Counted from the first letter of the stretch, positions 18,901 to 29,869 are shown. The stretch: 64,000 bases of DNA from Oscillospiraceae bacterium (GCA_015067785.1 SVLR01000004.1:1-64000), one strand, 5' to 3'. Translations and numbers: made by a program. Notes: generated from the sequence alone by a model not told the origin.

Positions 18901-19749
18901 CCCCGTATTGCCGCCATCACCCGGGACTACGATGATGTGTTGGATCTCCCAATCCGGATGTTCCTGCATATCTACGAGGATCTTGCGGATAAGGCAGTCT
19001 ATCAAAAATACTTTGATACCTGCAAGGCATATATCGAAACCGTAAAGCCCTATTGTCCGGAGGAAGAGGATTTTGAGAGCATGCGCCTTAATTTCCTGCG
19101 GCGCGAAGCAAGGGATATCCGAGACACTCAGGGTATCAAAGCGGCAGAATCCCTCTTGATGGACTATCTGCAGCAAGCAAAGGAGCATGCTGCAAAATGG
19201 CCCTCTCCCAGTAATTACAACCGCCTTGCCTACGGCTATACAGTGCTATACGAAGGATATAAAAACAACACTGCAAAGGACAAAGCGATCCGCTTTCTGC
19301 AGGAAGCCCTGGAGGTTTTGGACCTCGGCATCCAACAGTGGCCCGGCTCTACAGATATACGGGAGCTACAGGCGATCCTTTACGGTCGTCTGGCTGAGCT
19401 GCTCAAGCAAAGCACCGATATAAGTCAGATATCCGAAACCGTGGACCTATACATTCTGCAAATCAAAAGCTATATTTTGCTGTATAAGGATGAAAAGGAT
19501 CAGGCCGAAAAAGATGGTTTTGGAAAGAAGGTGGCAGATATCAGTGCCGCTATGACCTCGTACTTACGCAAGCAGGAGGGAATTTTGAAGCTCCGTCTCT
19601 CCTATCCTTCTACCTCCAAGGATATGCTCCGCAATTATGTGAAGGTGCTGATCAACGGCTATTCCTTCCTCCTGGACTTTAAGGTTCCTGAAGCCCAGGA
19701 AAAGCTGGATTATTACACCGAGCTGCAGAGCCAACTGGAAAGTCAATAG
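15937..19749 (+). CDS. NACHT/STAND-like P-loop NTPase with TPR-like superhelical C-terminus
   Basis: Walker A FTLYGKMGCGKSFFSARL; Walker B TVFIIIDGLDEYPRED; sensor-like VKIYFSSRPEAYI; winged-helix-like VPLLELLCVAWRPITIEDASDILG; about 700 aa of helical repeats (ALQYFEDCLSSIEEIA..., ALAKKYFAEAKQM...). Confidence 0.85.
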   Translation: MFGGRKFNRNSEILRDQGDDKSNLGGTVASVNDGLFQQVNEAENHAKQILKTGQSQYVDGIKQNVLDMIRLWLQEEGSSIFTLYGKMGCGKSFFSARLYQDISAEKELYDTVAFSSQQLYRDTANVRNMLLSVAHQLFITVSACSTYFARYPLNSESIAALTEDVLVKPFEDMALQKTVFIIIDGLDEYPREDCEVLLETLGRLRMRLNPRVKIYFSSRPEAYIMSEMFNDSEHCSYHIEKNEKESHADCARFIDVKCQKAGIEIDETMKRSLIEKSECSLKYLECFFNDISCGAIRVTADFIDSLPMGLSHYYRDQLVRYFGDESLRFYQTKIVPLLELLCVAWRPITIEDASDILGCRESEINSIISRSGTLLWRNNRYVMLYQSESIREFLMDERYCPEKYRIDSQNGNERVLQRLEEMMENSEDLESNLYLFSCAVDHILGKDRITGADWNLLVQVIAHYAHKSDVVFKISRGILEKTPREITVFLRCLYSSSQIEPLLKDCTAVRLIAAATRDKQEQKLQAVLDLLDGQEEYDFMISYGRIRMLRSDSRPEEALSLLQPYLTAAKDEAVSLLRHIHYIDETGRIYRKLKMVTWEENTDLHIQAIQESEQLLQKFPNRNTPTHLYLLNTLSVSYDQIARLCDMLESKGDTALREACGQKLLTVLQLPDCDPKQKGFFLTASEAAFQKGLKLSKTCQQYDPFSDGRIHNLHYSFYALGILYFRKDFPGYNPDKALQYFEDCLSSIEEIAMRPESHVRFIDVVVKLYSRLCDIYTEDSQFALAKKYFAEAKQMRDLRYLYHPSADSDFSRAYSYEQEADIILAEQGIDAAESYFLTAAEHYRDCCQKYPDRFVQRSLEVVYYRLAKKFKDAGNLEKFVYYSRLELKEIERMYALFPSKSLRWDWGVSQEILANTLRKLDPTGTLEERLALQESAVSIFRELTATYPQEQKYFTAPFVVYYRLLLDYCDAKMYENALEYLDAAFDLGPRIAAITRDYDDVLDLPIRMFLHIYEDLADKAVYQKYFDTCKAYIETVKPYCPEEEDFESMRLNFLRREARDIRDTQGIKAAESLLMDYLQQAKEHAAKWPSPSNYNRLAYGYTVLYEGYKNNTAKDKAIRFLQEALEVLDLGIQQWPGSTDIRELQAILYGRLAELLKQSTDISQISETVDLYILQIKSYILLYKDEKDQAEKDGFGKKVADISAAMTSYLRKQEGILKLRLSYPSTSKDMLRNYVKVLINGYSFLLDFKVPEAQEKLDYYTELQSQLESQ

Positions 19750-19801
19750 ATATAGGCAAACCGCCGCCCGGTTGGGCGGCGGTTTCTATCTGTGCTTTTG
19801 T

Positions 19802-21307
19802 TCATTTCACTGTGCTGGTGGAGCGAAGCGTCACATCATGGGCGCCGCCCTCTACAATAGAGGTAGCAGAGACCAATGTGATCTTCGCATTTTTCTGCAG
19901 GTCGGGAATGTTGGTCACGCCCACATTGCACATTGTGGATTTTACCTTGTACAGAGAGCTTTCCACATTGTCGTGGAGCGGACCGGCATAGGTCACATAG
20001 CTGTCTACACCTTCCTCGAAGGTCAGCTTTGCGCTGCCGCCCAAGTCATAGCGCTGCCAGTTCCGTGCGCGGTTACTGCCCTCGCCCCAGTATTCCTTCA
20101 TATAGGCGCCGTTTACCATCACCTTAGGCGTGGGTGATTCGTCAAACCTGGCAAAGTAGCGACCCAGCATCATAAAGTCTGCGCCCATTGCCAGCGCAAG
20201 GGTCATATGGTAATCGTGGACGATGCCGCCGTCGGAGCAGATGGGCACATAGATACCGGTCTCCTTAAAGTACTCGTCCCGGGCAGCTGCCACCTCAATG
20301 ACAGCGGTAGCCTGTCCGCGGCCAATGCCCTTGGTTTCCCGGGTGATGCAGATGGAACCGCCACCAATGCCGATCTTCACAAAGTCCGCACCGGCTTCTG
20401 CCAAAAAGCGGAAGCCGTCCCGGTCCACCACATTGCCTGCGCCGACCTTCACGGTGTCGCCGTAGTGCTCCCGGATCCAGGCGATGGTCTTTGCCTGCCA
20501 GCAGGTAAAGCCCTCAGAGGAGTCGATCACAAGGCAGTCCACACCTGCTTTCAAAAGGGCAGGGACACGCTGGGCATAGTCCCGGGTGTTGATGCCTGCG
20601 CCCACCAAATAGCGCTTTTTATCATCCAGCAGCTCCAGCGGATTTGCCTTGTGGGAAGCGTAGTCCTTACGGAAGACAAAGTACATCAGGTGATCATTTT
20701 CATCCACCACGGGCAGGCTGTTGAGCTTATGCTCCCAAATAATATCGTTTGCCTCTTTCAGGGTGGTGTCTGCCGGTGCAGTCACCAGCCTCTCCCGAGG
20801 GGTCATAAAGCTTGCTACCTTTTCGCTGCCGTCCATACGGCTGACACGGTAATCCCGGCTGGTAACGATGCCCAGAAGCTTACCTGTCGCAGTACCATCG
20901 TCTGTAATGGCAACAGTAGAAAAGCCGTTCTTCTCCTTCAGCGCCAGTACATCGGCGAGGGTGTGCTCCGGGGTCAGGTTGGAGGCAGAGACCACAAAGC
21001 CTGCCTTATAGCCCTTGACCTTTGCCACCATCGCTGCCTGAGATTCGATGGACTGAGAACCGAAAATAAAGCTGATGCCGCCCTCCTTCGCCAAGGCGAT
21101 AGCTAATGTATCGTTGGAGACTGACTGCATAACCGCAGAGGTCAGCGGAATGTTCAGGCTGATGGCAGGCTCCTCCACGCCCTTGCGGTACTTTACCAAG
21201 GGGGTACGAAGGGAAACATTTGCGGGAATGCATTCCTCGGAGGTATAACCGGGAATCAGCAGATACTCACTAAAGGTATGGCTGGGCTCGGAATAATAAT
21301 ACGCCAT
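19802..21307 (-). CDS. guaB: IMP dehydrogenase
   Basis: [35 protein letters not shown] pair; [57 protein letters not shown]. Confidence 0.93.
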   Translation of the reverse strand: MAYYYSEPSHTFSEYLLIPGYTSEECIPANVSLRTPLVKYRKGVEEPAISLNIPLTSAVMQSVSNDTLAIALAKEGGISFIFGSQSIESQAAMVAKVKGYKAGFVVSASNLTPEHTLADVLALKEKNGFSTVAITDDGTATGKLLGIVTSRDYRVSRMDGSEKVASFMTPRERLVTAPADTTLKEANDIIWEHKLNSLPVVDENDHLMYFVFRKDYASHKANPLELLDDKKRYLVGAGINTRDYAQRVPALLKAGVDCLVIDSSEGFTCWQAKTIAWIREHYGDTVKVGAGNVVDRDGFRFLAEAGADFVKIGIGGGSICITRETKGIGRGQATAVIEVAAARDEYFKETGIYVPICSDGGIVHDYHMTLALAMGADFMMLGRYFARFDESPTPKVMVNGAYMKEYWGEGSNRARNWQRYDLGGSAKLTFEEGVDSYVTYAGPLHDNVESSLYKVKSTMCNVGVTNIPDLQKNAKITLVSATSIVEGGAHDVTLRSTSTVK

Positions 21308-21321
21308 AGAAAAGTCCTCCC

Positions 21322-24300
21322 TTACTTAAAATACTTGACCGCGGCCTCGAACATACGGATGTCGTACTGACCGGGGACATTTTTATAAAGACCGTTTCCG
21401 ATACGCTCACTATGACCCATTTTGCCGAACACTCTGCCGTCGGGAGAGGTAATGCCCTCGATAGCAAAGAGCGAGCCGTTGGGGTTAAATGCCGCATCCA
21501 TCGTAGGATTGCCGGCAAGGTCCACATACTGGGTGGCGATCTGTCCGTTTTGCGCCAGCTGTAGCGCCAGCTCCTCGGATGCAAAGAAGCGACCCTCACC
21601 GTGGGAAATGGGGACATTTACAATGTCACCCACATTCATCAGGCTCAGCCACGGGGATTTTACCGACGCGATCCGGGTACGGACGATCCGACTCTGGTGT
21701 CTGCCAATGGTATTATAGGTCAGCGTTGGACAAGTATCGTCCGTATCGATGATCTTGCCATAGGGCACAAGACCTAACTTAATAAGGGCTTGGAAGCCAT
21801 TACAAATACCGCACATTAAACCGTCCCGCTCATCCAGCAGCTTTCCTACCTGCTCACGGATGGCAGGATTGCGGAAAAACGCAGTAATGAATTTTGCAGA
21901 GCCGTCAGGTTCGTCACCGCCGGAGAAGCCGCCGGGGATGAAGATCATTTGGCTGTCTGCGATTTTCTTTGCCACCGTCTCTACGCTGCGGGCAACATCC
22001 TCAGCCGTCAGGTTGCGGACGACTACGATCTCCGCCTCGCCACCGGCAGCCATTACCGCCCGGGCGGAGTCAAACTCGCAGTTGGTGCCGGGGAATACAG
22101 GGATCAGCACCTTGGGCTTTGCCGTCTTAACAGCCGGCGCAAGTGTGCAGATCTCGCTGCTGCTGAATGTGGGAGTTTTCCGGTCCGTCTCCACCGTCTT
22201 GGTTGGATAGACCTTTTCCAGAGTTGCGGTGTTGAGGGCGTACAGCTCCTCGATGGTGGCTCTTTCGCCATCGAGCATGATCTCAGGCTTTGCAATGGTT
22301 TTACCGATGGGAAGTGCCTCGGGGATATCCACATCCTCGGTGAGCTCTGCTACGATAAATCCCCAGAAATCGCCCTGATGCCATTGATCTTCAACGGTGC
22401 CGCAGGAGGCGAAGCCAACATTGTTACCGAAGGACATTTTCATAACCGCCTCGGAAAGGCCGTTTTCTACCGCCCAAGCGGCGCAGACCTTGCCTTTCTT
22501 ATGGAGGTCATAAAAAGCATCCCAAGCCGCTTTCTGGCTTTCGGGTGTATTGTCCGTAGGGGCAAACAGGTAGACCGGGTGACCCGGCTTCTTAAACTCA
22601 GGGGTCAGCACATCACCCTTATCCACCGGTGCGATGGCAAAGGAGATCAGCGTAGGCGGTACATCCTTATCAAGGAAAGTACCGGACATAGAGTCCTTAC
22701 CGCCAATGGCAGCCGCACCGATCTCTATTTGGGCATCCAGCGCGCCCAAAAGGGCGGCAAAGGGCTTGCCCCAGCGAACAGGCTCCGTGCGGAGCCGCTC
22801 AAAGAACTCCTGCAAGGTAAGGTAGACCTTCCTATAATCAGCACCGGCTGCCACCAGCTTGGTTACCGAGCTATAGATGGCTGCCCGGGCACCGGTATAG
22901 GGGTCAACAGACAAGCAGTCCGGATCACAGCCCCAAGCAAAGAGGCTTCCCTGCTCCGTTTCCTCACCGGGCAGGACAGGCAGCTTGGCTGCCATTGCCT
23001 GGGCTGGTGTAGTCTGGTTTTTGCCGCCAAAGGGCATCAGCACAGAGCCTGCGCCGATGGTAGCGTCAAAGCGCTCCACAAGACCCCGCTGGCTGGCAGT
23101 TTTCAGGCTGCTTGCCATATCCCGGAGGGAAGCAAAGGCAGGCTTTCCCAATACAGTCAGGTCTTTTTCATCTACCTGCACATCGGCGTGCTTTACCGCG
23201 CCGTTGGTGTTCAAAAAGTCCCGGGAGAGGTTGGCAATTTCGACGCCCTTCCAGGTCATAACCATCCGTGTTTCTTCCGTTACTACAGCCACACGGTAGG
23301 CCTCCAAATTTTCTTCCTCGGCATAGGCGATGAAGGTGTCTGCATCTTCTGCAGCAACAACAACCGCCATACGCTCCTGAGATTCAGAAATGGCAAGCTC
23401 GGTGCCGTCCAGACCCTCGTACTTTTTCCGTACCGCATCCAGATCGATCCGCAGACCGTCTGCCAGCTCACCGATGGCAACAGACACACCGCCGGCTCCA
23501 AAGTCATTGCAGCGCTTGATAAGCTGCGTGACTTCCGGCTTCCTGAACAAGCGCTGGATCTTCCGTTCCTCAGGGGCGTTGCCCTTTTGGACCTCAGAAG
23601 CCATAGTTACAAGGGATTTTAAGTTATGGCTCTTAGAGGAGCCGGTGGCACCGCCGATACCGTCCCGTCCGGTACGACCGCCCAAAAGAACGATCACATC
23701 ACCGGGCGCAGGCCGTTCTCTGCGGACATTTTTCGCAGGTGCAGCAGCCACTACTGCGCCACACTCCAAGCGCTTTGCGATATAGCCCTCGTGGTAGAGC
23801 TCCGCCACATGGCCGGTGGCAAGACCGATTTGGTTGCCGTAAGAAGAATAGCCGGCGGCAGCTGTCTGACAGAGCTTTCGCTGGGGCAGCTTGCCGGGAA
23901 GGGTCTCCTGCAAGGACTTTCGGGGATCGCCTGCGCCGGTGACACGCATTGCCTGATGGACATAAGCGCGTCCGCTGAGGGGGTCACGGATACAGCCGCC
24001 GATACAGGTGGCTGCACCGCCAAAGGGCTCGATCTCCGTGGGGTGGTTGTGGGTCTCATTCTTGAACATTAAAAGCCAGTCCTGGTCTTCTCCATTGACA
24101 GTCGCCGTTACATGGATGGAGCAGGCATTGATCTCCTCACTCTCGTCCAGTTCAGGAAGCAGACCACGCTTTTTAAGGGTCTTGGCACCGATGGTGGCAA
24201 TGTCCATCAGCGTCTGGGGACGGGCAGCTGCTTTTTCTTCGCCATAGACCTCTATCCGGGCATCCAAATACCGCTGATAGGCCGCCGCCACAGCAGGATC

Positions 24301-25011
24301 GTGGATGGTAATGTTATCTAAGTGGGTAGAGAAGGTGGTATGACGGCAGTGGTCGGACCAATAGGTATCCACCACACGAATTTCTGTAATGGTAGGATCC
24401 CGATGCTCCTCGTCCCGGAAATAGGTCTGCAGGAAGCGTAGATCATCCAAATCCATGGCAAGACCCAATTTCTCAAGGAGCGCCGTCAGTCCCCCATCGT
24501 CCAGCGCGACAAAGCCGTCAACAGTGGCTACCGTCTGGGGCGCATCGTATTTTACAGCCAGTGTCTCCGGCTTCTCCAGAGAAGCCTCCCGGCTTTCCAC
24601 CGCATTGATCACATGTTTTTTAATTGCGGCAACATCTTCCTCCGTTAGTTTGCCGGTCAGCACATAGACCTTGGCGGTACGGACGGTGGGACGGTTGCCC
24701 TGAGAGATGATTTGAATACATTGGGCGGCAGAGTCTGCCCGCTGGTCATACTGACCGGGCAGAGGCTCAACGGCAAATACCACCTGACCTGCAGAGGCCT
24801 CATAGCTGACATCATCCACCTGGGGCTCGGAGAAAACGGTATTGACCGCATAACAAAAAAGGCTTTCCTCTAAATTTTCCGCATCATAGCGGTTCAGTAC
24901 CCGAACAGAGGTCAGTCCGTCGATGCGCAGAAAGTCCCGGATCTCTTGCAGGAGGCCGTCTGCCTCGTGGGTCTGACCGGCTTTTTTCTCAACATAAACG
25001 CGATAAACCAT
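21322..25011 (-). CDS. purL: Phosphoribosylformylglycinamidine synthase (single-chain)
   Basis: 1229 aa; [49 protein letters not shown]-terminal amidotransferase [18 protein letters not shown]...[17 protein letters not shown]. Confidence 0.96.
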   Translation of the reverse strand: MVYRVYVEKKAGQTHEADGLLQEIRDFLRIDGLTSVRVLNRYDAENLEESLFCYAVNTVFSEPQVDDVSYEASAGQVVFAVEPLPGQYDQRADSAAQCIQIISQGNRPTVRTAKVYVLTGKLTEEDVAAIKKHVINAVESREASLEKPETLAVKYDAPQTVATVDGFVALDDGGLTALLEKLGLAMDLDDLRFLQTYFRDEEHRDPTITEIRVVDTYWSDHCRHTTFSTHLDNITIHDPAVAAAYQRYLDARIEVYGEEKAAARPQTLMDIATIGAKTLKKRGLLPELDESEEINACSIHVTATVNGEDQDWLLMFKNETHNHPTEIEPFGGAATCIGGCIRDPLSGRAYVHQAMRVTGAGDPRKSLQETLPGKLPQRKLCQTAAAGYSSYGNQIGLATGHVAELYHEGYIAKRLECGAVVAAAPAKNVRRERPAPGDVIVLLGGRTGRDGIGGATGSSKSHNLKSLVTMASEVQKGNAPEERKIQRLFRKPEVTQLIKRCNDFGAGGVSVAIGELADGLRIDLDAVRKKYEGLDGTELAISESQERMAVVVAAEDADTFIAYAEEENLEAYRVAVVTEETRMVMTWKGVEIANLSRDFLNTNGAVKHADVQVDEKDLTVLGKPAFASLRDMASSLKTASQRGLVERFDATIGAGSVLMPFGGKNQTTPAQAMAAKLPVLPGEETEQGSLFAWGCDPDCLSVDPYTGARAAIYSSVTKLVAAGADYRKVYLTLQEFFERLRTEPVRWGKPFAALLGALDAQIEIGAAAIGGKDSMSGTFLDKDVPPTLISFAIAPVDKGDVLTPEFKKPGHPVYLFAPTDNTPESQKAAWDAFYDLHKKGKVCAAWAVENGLSEAVMKMSFGNNVGFASCGTVEDQWHQGDFWGFIVAELTEDVDIPEALPIGKTIAKPEIMLDGERATIEELYALNTATLEKVYPTKTVETDRKTPTFSSSEICTLAPAVKTAKPKVLIPVFPGTNCEFDSARAVMAAGGEAEIVVVRNLTAEDVARSVETVAKKIADSQMIFIPGGFSGGDEPDGSAKFITAFFRNPAIREQVGKLLDERDGLMCGICNGFQALIKLGLVPYGKIIDTDDTCPTLTYNTIGRHQSRIVRTRIASVKSPWLSLMNVGDIVNVPISHGEGRFFASEELALQLAQNGQIATQYVDLAGNPTMDAAFNPNGSLFAIEGITSPDGRVFGKMGHSERIGNGLYKNVPGQYDIRMFEAAVKYFK

Positions 25012-25021
25012 ACTTTTTCCC

Positions 25022-26287
25022 TCACTTTTTCGCCTGTAGTGCCCGCTGACCGATGTCGCTTCTGCGGTACGCGTTTTCGAATTTTACACCGTCTGAGAGG
25101 CGGTAGGCTTCCCGGATTGCTTCTTTCAAAGTATCTGCCACCGCCGTTGTGCCGGTGACACGACCGCCGGAGGTGACCAAAGCGCCGTTCTTGATTGCCG
25201 CACCGGCTACATAGGTATGCTGTTCCGCCTCCTCGGTAAAGGTAATGGGATAGCCCTTTTCATAGCTTTCCGGGTACCCCTTGGAAGCGGTGATCACACA
25301 GCAGGCGTGCCTTTGGGCAAAACGCACTTCTGTTTCTGCCAATGTGCCGTTGGTAGTCGCCTGCATAACGGTCAGCAGATCGCTTTGGAGCAGTGGCAGC
25401 ACCACCTGGGTCTCCGGGTCACCAAAACGGCAGTTATATTCGATCACCTTCGGACCGTTCGGCGTCAGCATCAGTCCAAAGTATAAACAGCCCTTGAAAG
25501 TCCTGCCCTCTTTGTTCATTGCATCGATGGTGGGTAGGAAGATTTTTTCCATACACACTTTAGCAATTTCTTCTGTATAGTAGGGGTTCGGGGCAACGGT
25601 GCCCATACCGCCGGTATTGAGACCTGTATCATTGTCCCCTGCCCGCTTGTGGTCCATTGAGGAGACCATAGGCTTAACCGTCCTACCGTCGGTAAAGGCA
25701 AGGACAGAAACCTCCGGACCGATGAGGAATTCCTCAATGACCACCGTAGTACCGGAAGCGCCGAATTTGGCATTTGCCATCATATCGGTAACTGCTTCGG
25801 CTGCTTCCTCCCGAGTCATTGCAATAATAACACCTTTGCCCAGCGCCAAGCCGTCTGCCTTTACAACGGTGGGAATGGGGCAGGTTTTTACATACGAGAG
25901 GGCGGCATCCAGCTCGGTAAAGATCTCGTAAGCCGCCGTAGGGATACCGTATTTTTTCATCAGTTCCTTAGAGAAGGCTTTGCTGCCCTCAATGATGGCG
26001 GCATTTTTCCGGGGTCCAAAGCAAGGGATCCCCTTCTCCTCCAAGGCATCGACTGCGCCCAAAACCAGCGGGTCGTCAGGCGCTACGACCGCATAATCGA
26101 TCTTGTTCTTTGTGGCAAATTCTACAATAGCGGGAATATCCTTCGCACCGATATCTACACACACCGCATCCTTCGCAATACCGCCGTTACCGGGGGCTGC
26201 GAAAACTTCAGTAATATCGGGATTCTTTTTGAGCGCTTTGATGATGGCGTGTTCCCGTCCACCGCCGCCCACAACAAGAATTCTCAT
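25022..26287 (-). CDS. purD: Phosphoribosylamine-glycine ligase
   Basis: MRILVVGGGGREHAIIKALKKNPDITEVFAAPGNGG; GLNTGGMGTVAPNPYYTEE. Confidence 0.96.
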   Translation of the reverse strand: MRILVVGGGGREHAIIKALKKNPDITEVFAAPGNGGIAKDAVCVDIGAKDIPAIVEFATKNKIDYAVVAPDDPLVLGAVDALEEKGIPCFGPRKNAAIIEGSKAFSKELMKKYGIPTAAYEIFTELDAALSYVKTCPIPTVVKADGLALGKGVIIAMTREEAAEAVTDMMANAKFGASGTTVVIEEFLIGPEVSVLAFTDGRTVKPMVSSMDHKRAGDNDTGLNTGGMGTVAPNPYYTEEIAKVCMEKIFLPTIDAMNKEGRTFKGCLYFGLMLTPNGPKVIEYNCRFGDPETQVVLPLLQSDLLTVMQATTNGTLAETEVRFAQRHACCVITASKGYPESYEKGYPITFTEEAEQHTYVAGAAIKNGALVTSGGRVTGTTAVADTLKEAIREAYRLSDGVKFENAYRRSDIGQRALQAKK

Positions 26288-26307
26288 AGGACTGCCTCCT
26301 TTTTGTA

Positions 26308-27492
26308 TTAGTGATGGAACAGACGCATACCGGTAAAGGCCATGACCATTCCCTTCTTGTCACATTCCTCGATGACAAGATCATCCCGAATCGAGCCGCC
26401 GGGCTCGGCAATATATTTGACACCGGAGGCGTAAGCACGCTTAATATTATCGGAGAAGGGGAAGAAAGCGTCACTGCCCAGCGCAACATTCTGCCGGGTT
26501 GCCAAAAACGCCTTCTTTTCTTCTTCCGTCAGCCGCTCTGGCTGAACGGTAAAGTAATTCTGCCAGATGCCGTCTGCGCACACATCTTCTTCGTTGCCGT
26601 TAATGTAGCCATCGATCACATTGTCCCGGTTGGCGCGACCCAAGTCCTCCCGGAACTGCAGCCCCAGGGTCTTGGGATGCTGACGGAGGAACCAGGTATC
26701 GGCTTTTGTGCCTGCCAAACGGGTGCAGTGGATACGGCTCTGCTGACCGGCACCTACGCCGATAGCCTGACCGTCCACCGCAAAGCAGACAGAGTTAGAC
26801 TGGGTGTATTTCAGGGTAATGAGCGCAACGATCAGGTCGATCTTTGCAGATTCGGGCAGGTCTTTGTTTGCAGTTACAATGTTTTCAAGCAGATGGTTGC
26901 CGATCTTAAAGTTATTGCGGCCCTGCTCAAATGTGATGCCGTAGACCTGCTTTGTCTCCTGAGGATCCGGTACATAATCGGGGTCGATTTTAACAATATT
27001 ATAGCCGCCCTTGCGCTTTGCCTTCAAAATCGCCAAAGCCTCCTCGGTATAGCCGGGGGCGATGACACCGTCAGACACCTCAGGCGCGATCAAAGAAGCA
27101 GTCAGCGCATCGCAGACATCGCTTAGCGCCACCCAGTCACCGAAGGAGCACATACGGTCCGTGCCACGGGCGCGGGCATAGGCGCAGGCCAGAGGATTTT
27201 CGTCTAAGCCCTCGATATGATCTACAAAGCAAGCCTTTTTCAGCTCTTCGCTCAGAGGCTTGCCCACAGCGGCAGAAGTAGGAGAAACATGCTTAAAGGA
27301 GGTGGCACAAGCCATACCGGTGGCCTCCTTCAGCTCTTTTACCAGCTGCCATGAATTCAGCGCATCCAAAAAATTAATATAGCCAGGTCTGCCGTTCAGA
27401 ATCTCAATAGGCAGCTCCGTGCCGTCGTGCATATAGATGGAAGCAGGCTTCTGATTGGGGTTACAGCCGTATTTCAGTTCAAATGTCTTCAT
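26308..27492 (-). CDS. purH: AICAR formyltransferase (PurH transformylase domain only)
   Basis: KYGCNPNQKPASIY...NGRPGYINFLDALNSWQLVKEL; FKHVSPTSAAVG; YTQSNSVCFAVDGQAIGVGAGQQSRIHCTRLAG. No MGS-like cyclohydrolase domain. Confidence 0.9.
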   Translation of the reverse strand: MKTFELKYGCNPNQKPASIYMHDGTELPIEILNGRPGYINFLDALNSWQLVKELKEATGMACATSFKHVSPTSAAVGKPLSEELKKACFVDHIEGLDENPLACAYARARGTDRMCSFGDWVALSDVCDALTASLIAPEVSDGVIAPGYTEEALAILKAKRKGGYNIVKIDPDYVPDPQETKQVYGITFEQGRNNFKIGNHLLENIVTANKDLPESAKIDLIVALITLKYTQSNSVCFAVDGQAIGVGAGQQSRIHCTRLAGTKADTWFLRQHPKTLGLQFREDLGRANRDNVIDGYINGNEEDVCADGIWQNYFTVQPERLTEEEKKAFLATRQNVALGSDAFFPFSDNIKRAYASGVKYIAEPGGSIRDDLVIEECDKKGMVMAFTGMRLFHH

Positions 27493-27493
27493 T

Positions 27494-28210
27494 TTATTCT
27501 CCTTGCTTGTTGATGATCCGCTGCTCGTAAGCGCCGGTCTTCAAATCGGTATAACGGACAAAAAGAGAAATTTTGTTGTTCTCATTCAAATTTTCCCACA
27601 GTTCCTTGGTAAACACCTCGATGTCATCAGGGATAGAGACCCGCTCCGGCTCGCCCTGGAAGGTGGGGATCACGGGGTTTCCGTCACAGACATAGGTATG
27701 GAGGAAATGACCCAAGCCGGAAACAGCAGGGTATTCCCAGAAGAAGCGGGTACAGGCGCTGCCTGACTGGTCAGCAGCCTTCAGTATGGACATTTTGTAG
27801 CTGCCATCTCCTGCCAGCAGACCGGAAATACGGGGCGTCCAGTTGGGGCCGTCGTCCTCAAACTGGCGGGTGCGGAGCGCCGCCTCCCAGCTCTCCCCCT
27901 TGGCTAAGTGCTCCCAAATGGTATCAGTCTGGTCACCGTTGGTAACGATCAGTCCCTGACCGATTTGACGGACAGGATGGTAGATGATAAGATGGGGGTC
28001 TTTCATCAGCGCGGGATCATAGGCTTCCGTGCGGATACCATCCGGCTCCTGCACAAATACACGGTTACGGGAATTGACGCTGCGACCCATAATGAAATAG
28101 GCAGCAACGGACTTTGTCCCATCCGGGGTCACACCCAGTACGATACCGCGACCGGGGTATGTATTATTTGCCAGCATTTTGGAAAGATTTCCGATTTCAT
28201 ATACATTCAT
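27494..28210 (-). CDS. purO: IMP cyclohydrolase, PurO-type
   Basis: NTYPGRGIVLGVTPDGTKSVAAYFIMGRSVNSRNRVF and DDGPNWTPRISGLL match the COG3363/PurO family. Confidence 0.87.
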   Translation of the reverse strand: MNVYEIGNLSKMLANNTYPGRGIVLGVTPDGTKSVAAYFIMGRSVNSRNRVFVQEPDGIRTEAYDPALMKDPHLIIYHPVRQIGQGLIVTNGDQTDTIWEHLAKGESWEAALRTRQFEDDGPNWTPRISGLLAGDGSYKMSILKAADQSGSACTRFFWEYPAVSGLGHFLHTYVCDGNPVIPTFQGEPERVSIPDDIEVFTKELWENLNENNKISLFVRYTDLKTGAYEQRIINKQGE

Positions 28211-28808
28211 ATTCGTTTCCTCCTAAATTCGCGCAAACAGTCTCAACTGCTTGGGGGAGCAGTATCCATTCCGCCTGCTCCATAACTCTGCGTTGCAGCG
28301 TTTCAGGGGTATCCCCTTCCAAAACCGGCACCGCTTTTTGGGCGATGATTTGACCGCCGTCGCAGACTTCATTGACAAAATGCACCGTTGCACCGGTGAC
28401 TTTCACGCCATACGACAGCGCCGCCTCGTGAACACACAGGCCGTAAAAGCCTTCTCCGCAAAAGCTGGGGATCAGGCTGGGATGCACATTCAAAATACGG
28501 TTGGGATACCGCCCGGTAAAATGCTCTGTGAGTATCGTCATAAAGCCAGCCAGCACGATCACATCGATCTCGTACTGCTCCAACAGAGAGAGCAGCCGAT
28601 CTTCAAAGGCGTGCTGGGAGCCGCAGACCTTCTTAATGACTGTTTCCGTGGGAATATCCGCATTTTTCGCTCGCTGGAGCGCATAAGCGCCTTCCACATT
28701 GGAGATTACCAAGGCGATCTTGCCGCTATGAAGCACAGCGCCTTGGGCATCAATCAGCGCTTGCAGATTCGTGCCGCCGCCGGAAACCAGTACCGCAATG
28801 CGCTTCAT
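28197..28808 (-). CDS. purN: Phosphoribosylglycinamide formyltransferase
   Basis: RIAVLVSGGGTNLQALIDA; VLAGFMTILTEHF...RILNVHPSLIPSFCG; GATVHFVNEVCDGGQII. Confidence 0.95.
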   Translation of the reverse strand: MKRIAVLVSGGGTNLQALIDAQGAVLHSGKIALVISNVEGAYALQRAKNADIPTETVIKKVCGSQHAFEDRLLSLLEQYEIDVIVLAGFMTILTEHFTGRYPNRILNVHPSLIPSFCGEGFYGLCVHEAALSYGVKVTGATVHFVNEVCDGGQIIAQKAVPVLEGDTPETLQRRVMEQAEWILLPQAVETVCANLGGNEYECI

Positions 28809-29857
28809 CGCAGTACCACCTTTTCTTCGCCCTTTTCGATGTGGCCGATGATATAGGCATCCTCGCCGTTGTCCTTCAAAACAGCCAGCGCCTTTTCTGC
28901 CTGCGCTGCCGGGACGATGATGCTCATACCCACACCCATATTGTAGGTGTTATACATATCCCGCTCAGGGATATTGCCAAAGGAAGCGATCAAATCAAAA
29001 ATGGGCAGAACGCGAATGGCGCTCTTATCGATCACCGCGCTCAGACCGTCGGGAATGGCACGGGGGATATTCTCGTAGAAGCCACCGCCGGTAATATGGC
29101 TGATGCCCTTGACATCCACCTGCTCCAGCAGTGCCAAAACAGCCTTTACATAGATCCTTGTGGGGACCAGCAGACTTTCCGCAATGGTCTTGCCTCCCAG
29201 CTCCTCCCGAGGGATATACAGTTGGGGATTATTGTTGTCAATGTCAAACACCTTCCTGCACAGAGAAAAGCCGTTGCTGTGAATACCGGTGGAGGGCAGG
29301 GCGATGACCACATCTCCTTCCGCCATCCGGGTGTTATCCAAAATTTTCTTCTTATCCACGATGCCAACGGCAAATCCCGCCAGGTCATAATCCTCTGTAG
29401 GCATCATACCGGGATGCTCTGCAGTCTCACCGCCGATCAGTGCCGCACCGGACTGGACACAGCCCTCGGCAACACCGGAAACGATCTCGGCGATCTTTTC
29501 GGGATAATTCTTACCGCAGGCGATATAGTCCAGAAAAAACAGAGGCTTTGCGCCACAGCAGATAATGTCATTGACGCACATTGCCACCGCATCGATGCCG
29601 ATGGTATCGTGCTTGTCCATCAGGATGGCAAGCTTTACCTTTGTGCCGCAGCCGTCGGTGCCGGAGACCAGCACCGGCTCTTCCATACCGGCAAGGGAAA
29701 GACCAAAGCAGCCGCCAAAGCCGCCCACATCGTCGAGACAACCCTCGTTGCGGGTACGGGCAATGTATTTTTTCATCAGTTCTACCGCGCGGTAACCGGC
29801 TGTAATGTCCACACCGGCCGCCGCATAGCTTGCGGAATAAGAATTGTTATGTTCCAT
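28805..29857 (-). CDS. purM: Phosphoribosylformylglycinamidine cyclo-ligase
   Basis: SYAAAGVDITAGYRAVELMK; VSGTDGCGTKVKLAI; LIGGETAEHPGMM; GISHITGGGFYENIPRAIP. Confidence 0.96.
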   Translation of the reverse strand: MEHNNSYSASYAAAGVDITAGYRAVELMKKYIARTRNEGCLDDVGGFGGCFGLSLAGMEEPVLVSGTDGCGTKVKLAILMDKHDTIGIDAVAMCVNDIICCGAKPLFFLDYIACGKNYPEKIAEIVSGVAEGCVQSGAALIGGETAEHPGMMPTEDYDLAGFAVGIVDKKKILDNTRMAEGDVVIALPSTGIHSNGFSLCRKVFDIDNNNPQLYIPREELGGKTIAESLLVPTRIYVKAVLALLEQVDVKGISHITGGGFYENIPRAIPDGLSAVIDKSAIRVLPIFDLIASFGNIPERDMYNTYNMGVGMSIIVPAAQAEKALAVLKDNGEDAYIIGHIEKGEEKVVLR

Positions 29858-29869
29858 AGCCTTCTCCTT

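Noticed and set aside
21949-23622. 557-aa + strand ORF
   Set aside because: Antisense to purL; low-complexity composition typical of shadow ORFs, no family motifs.
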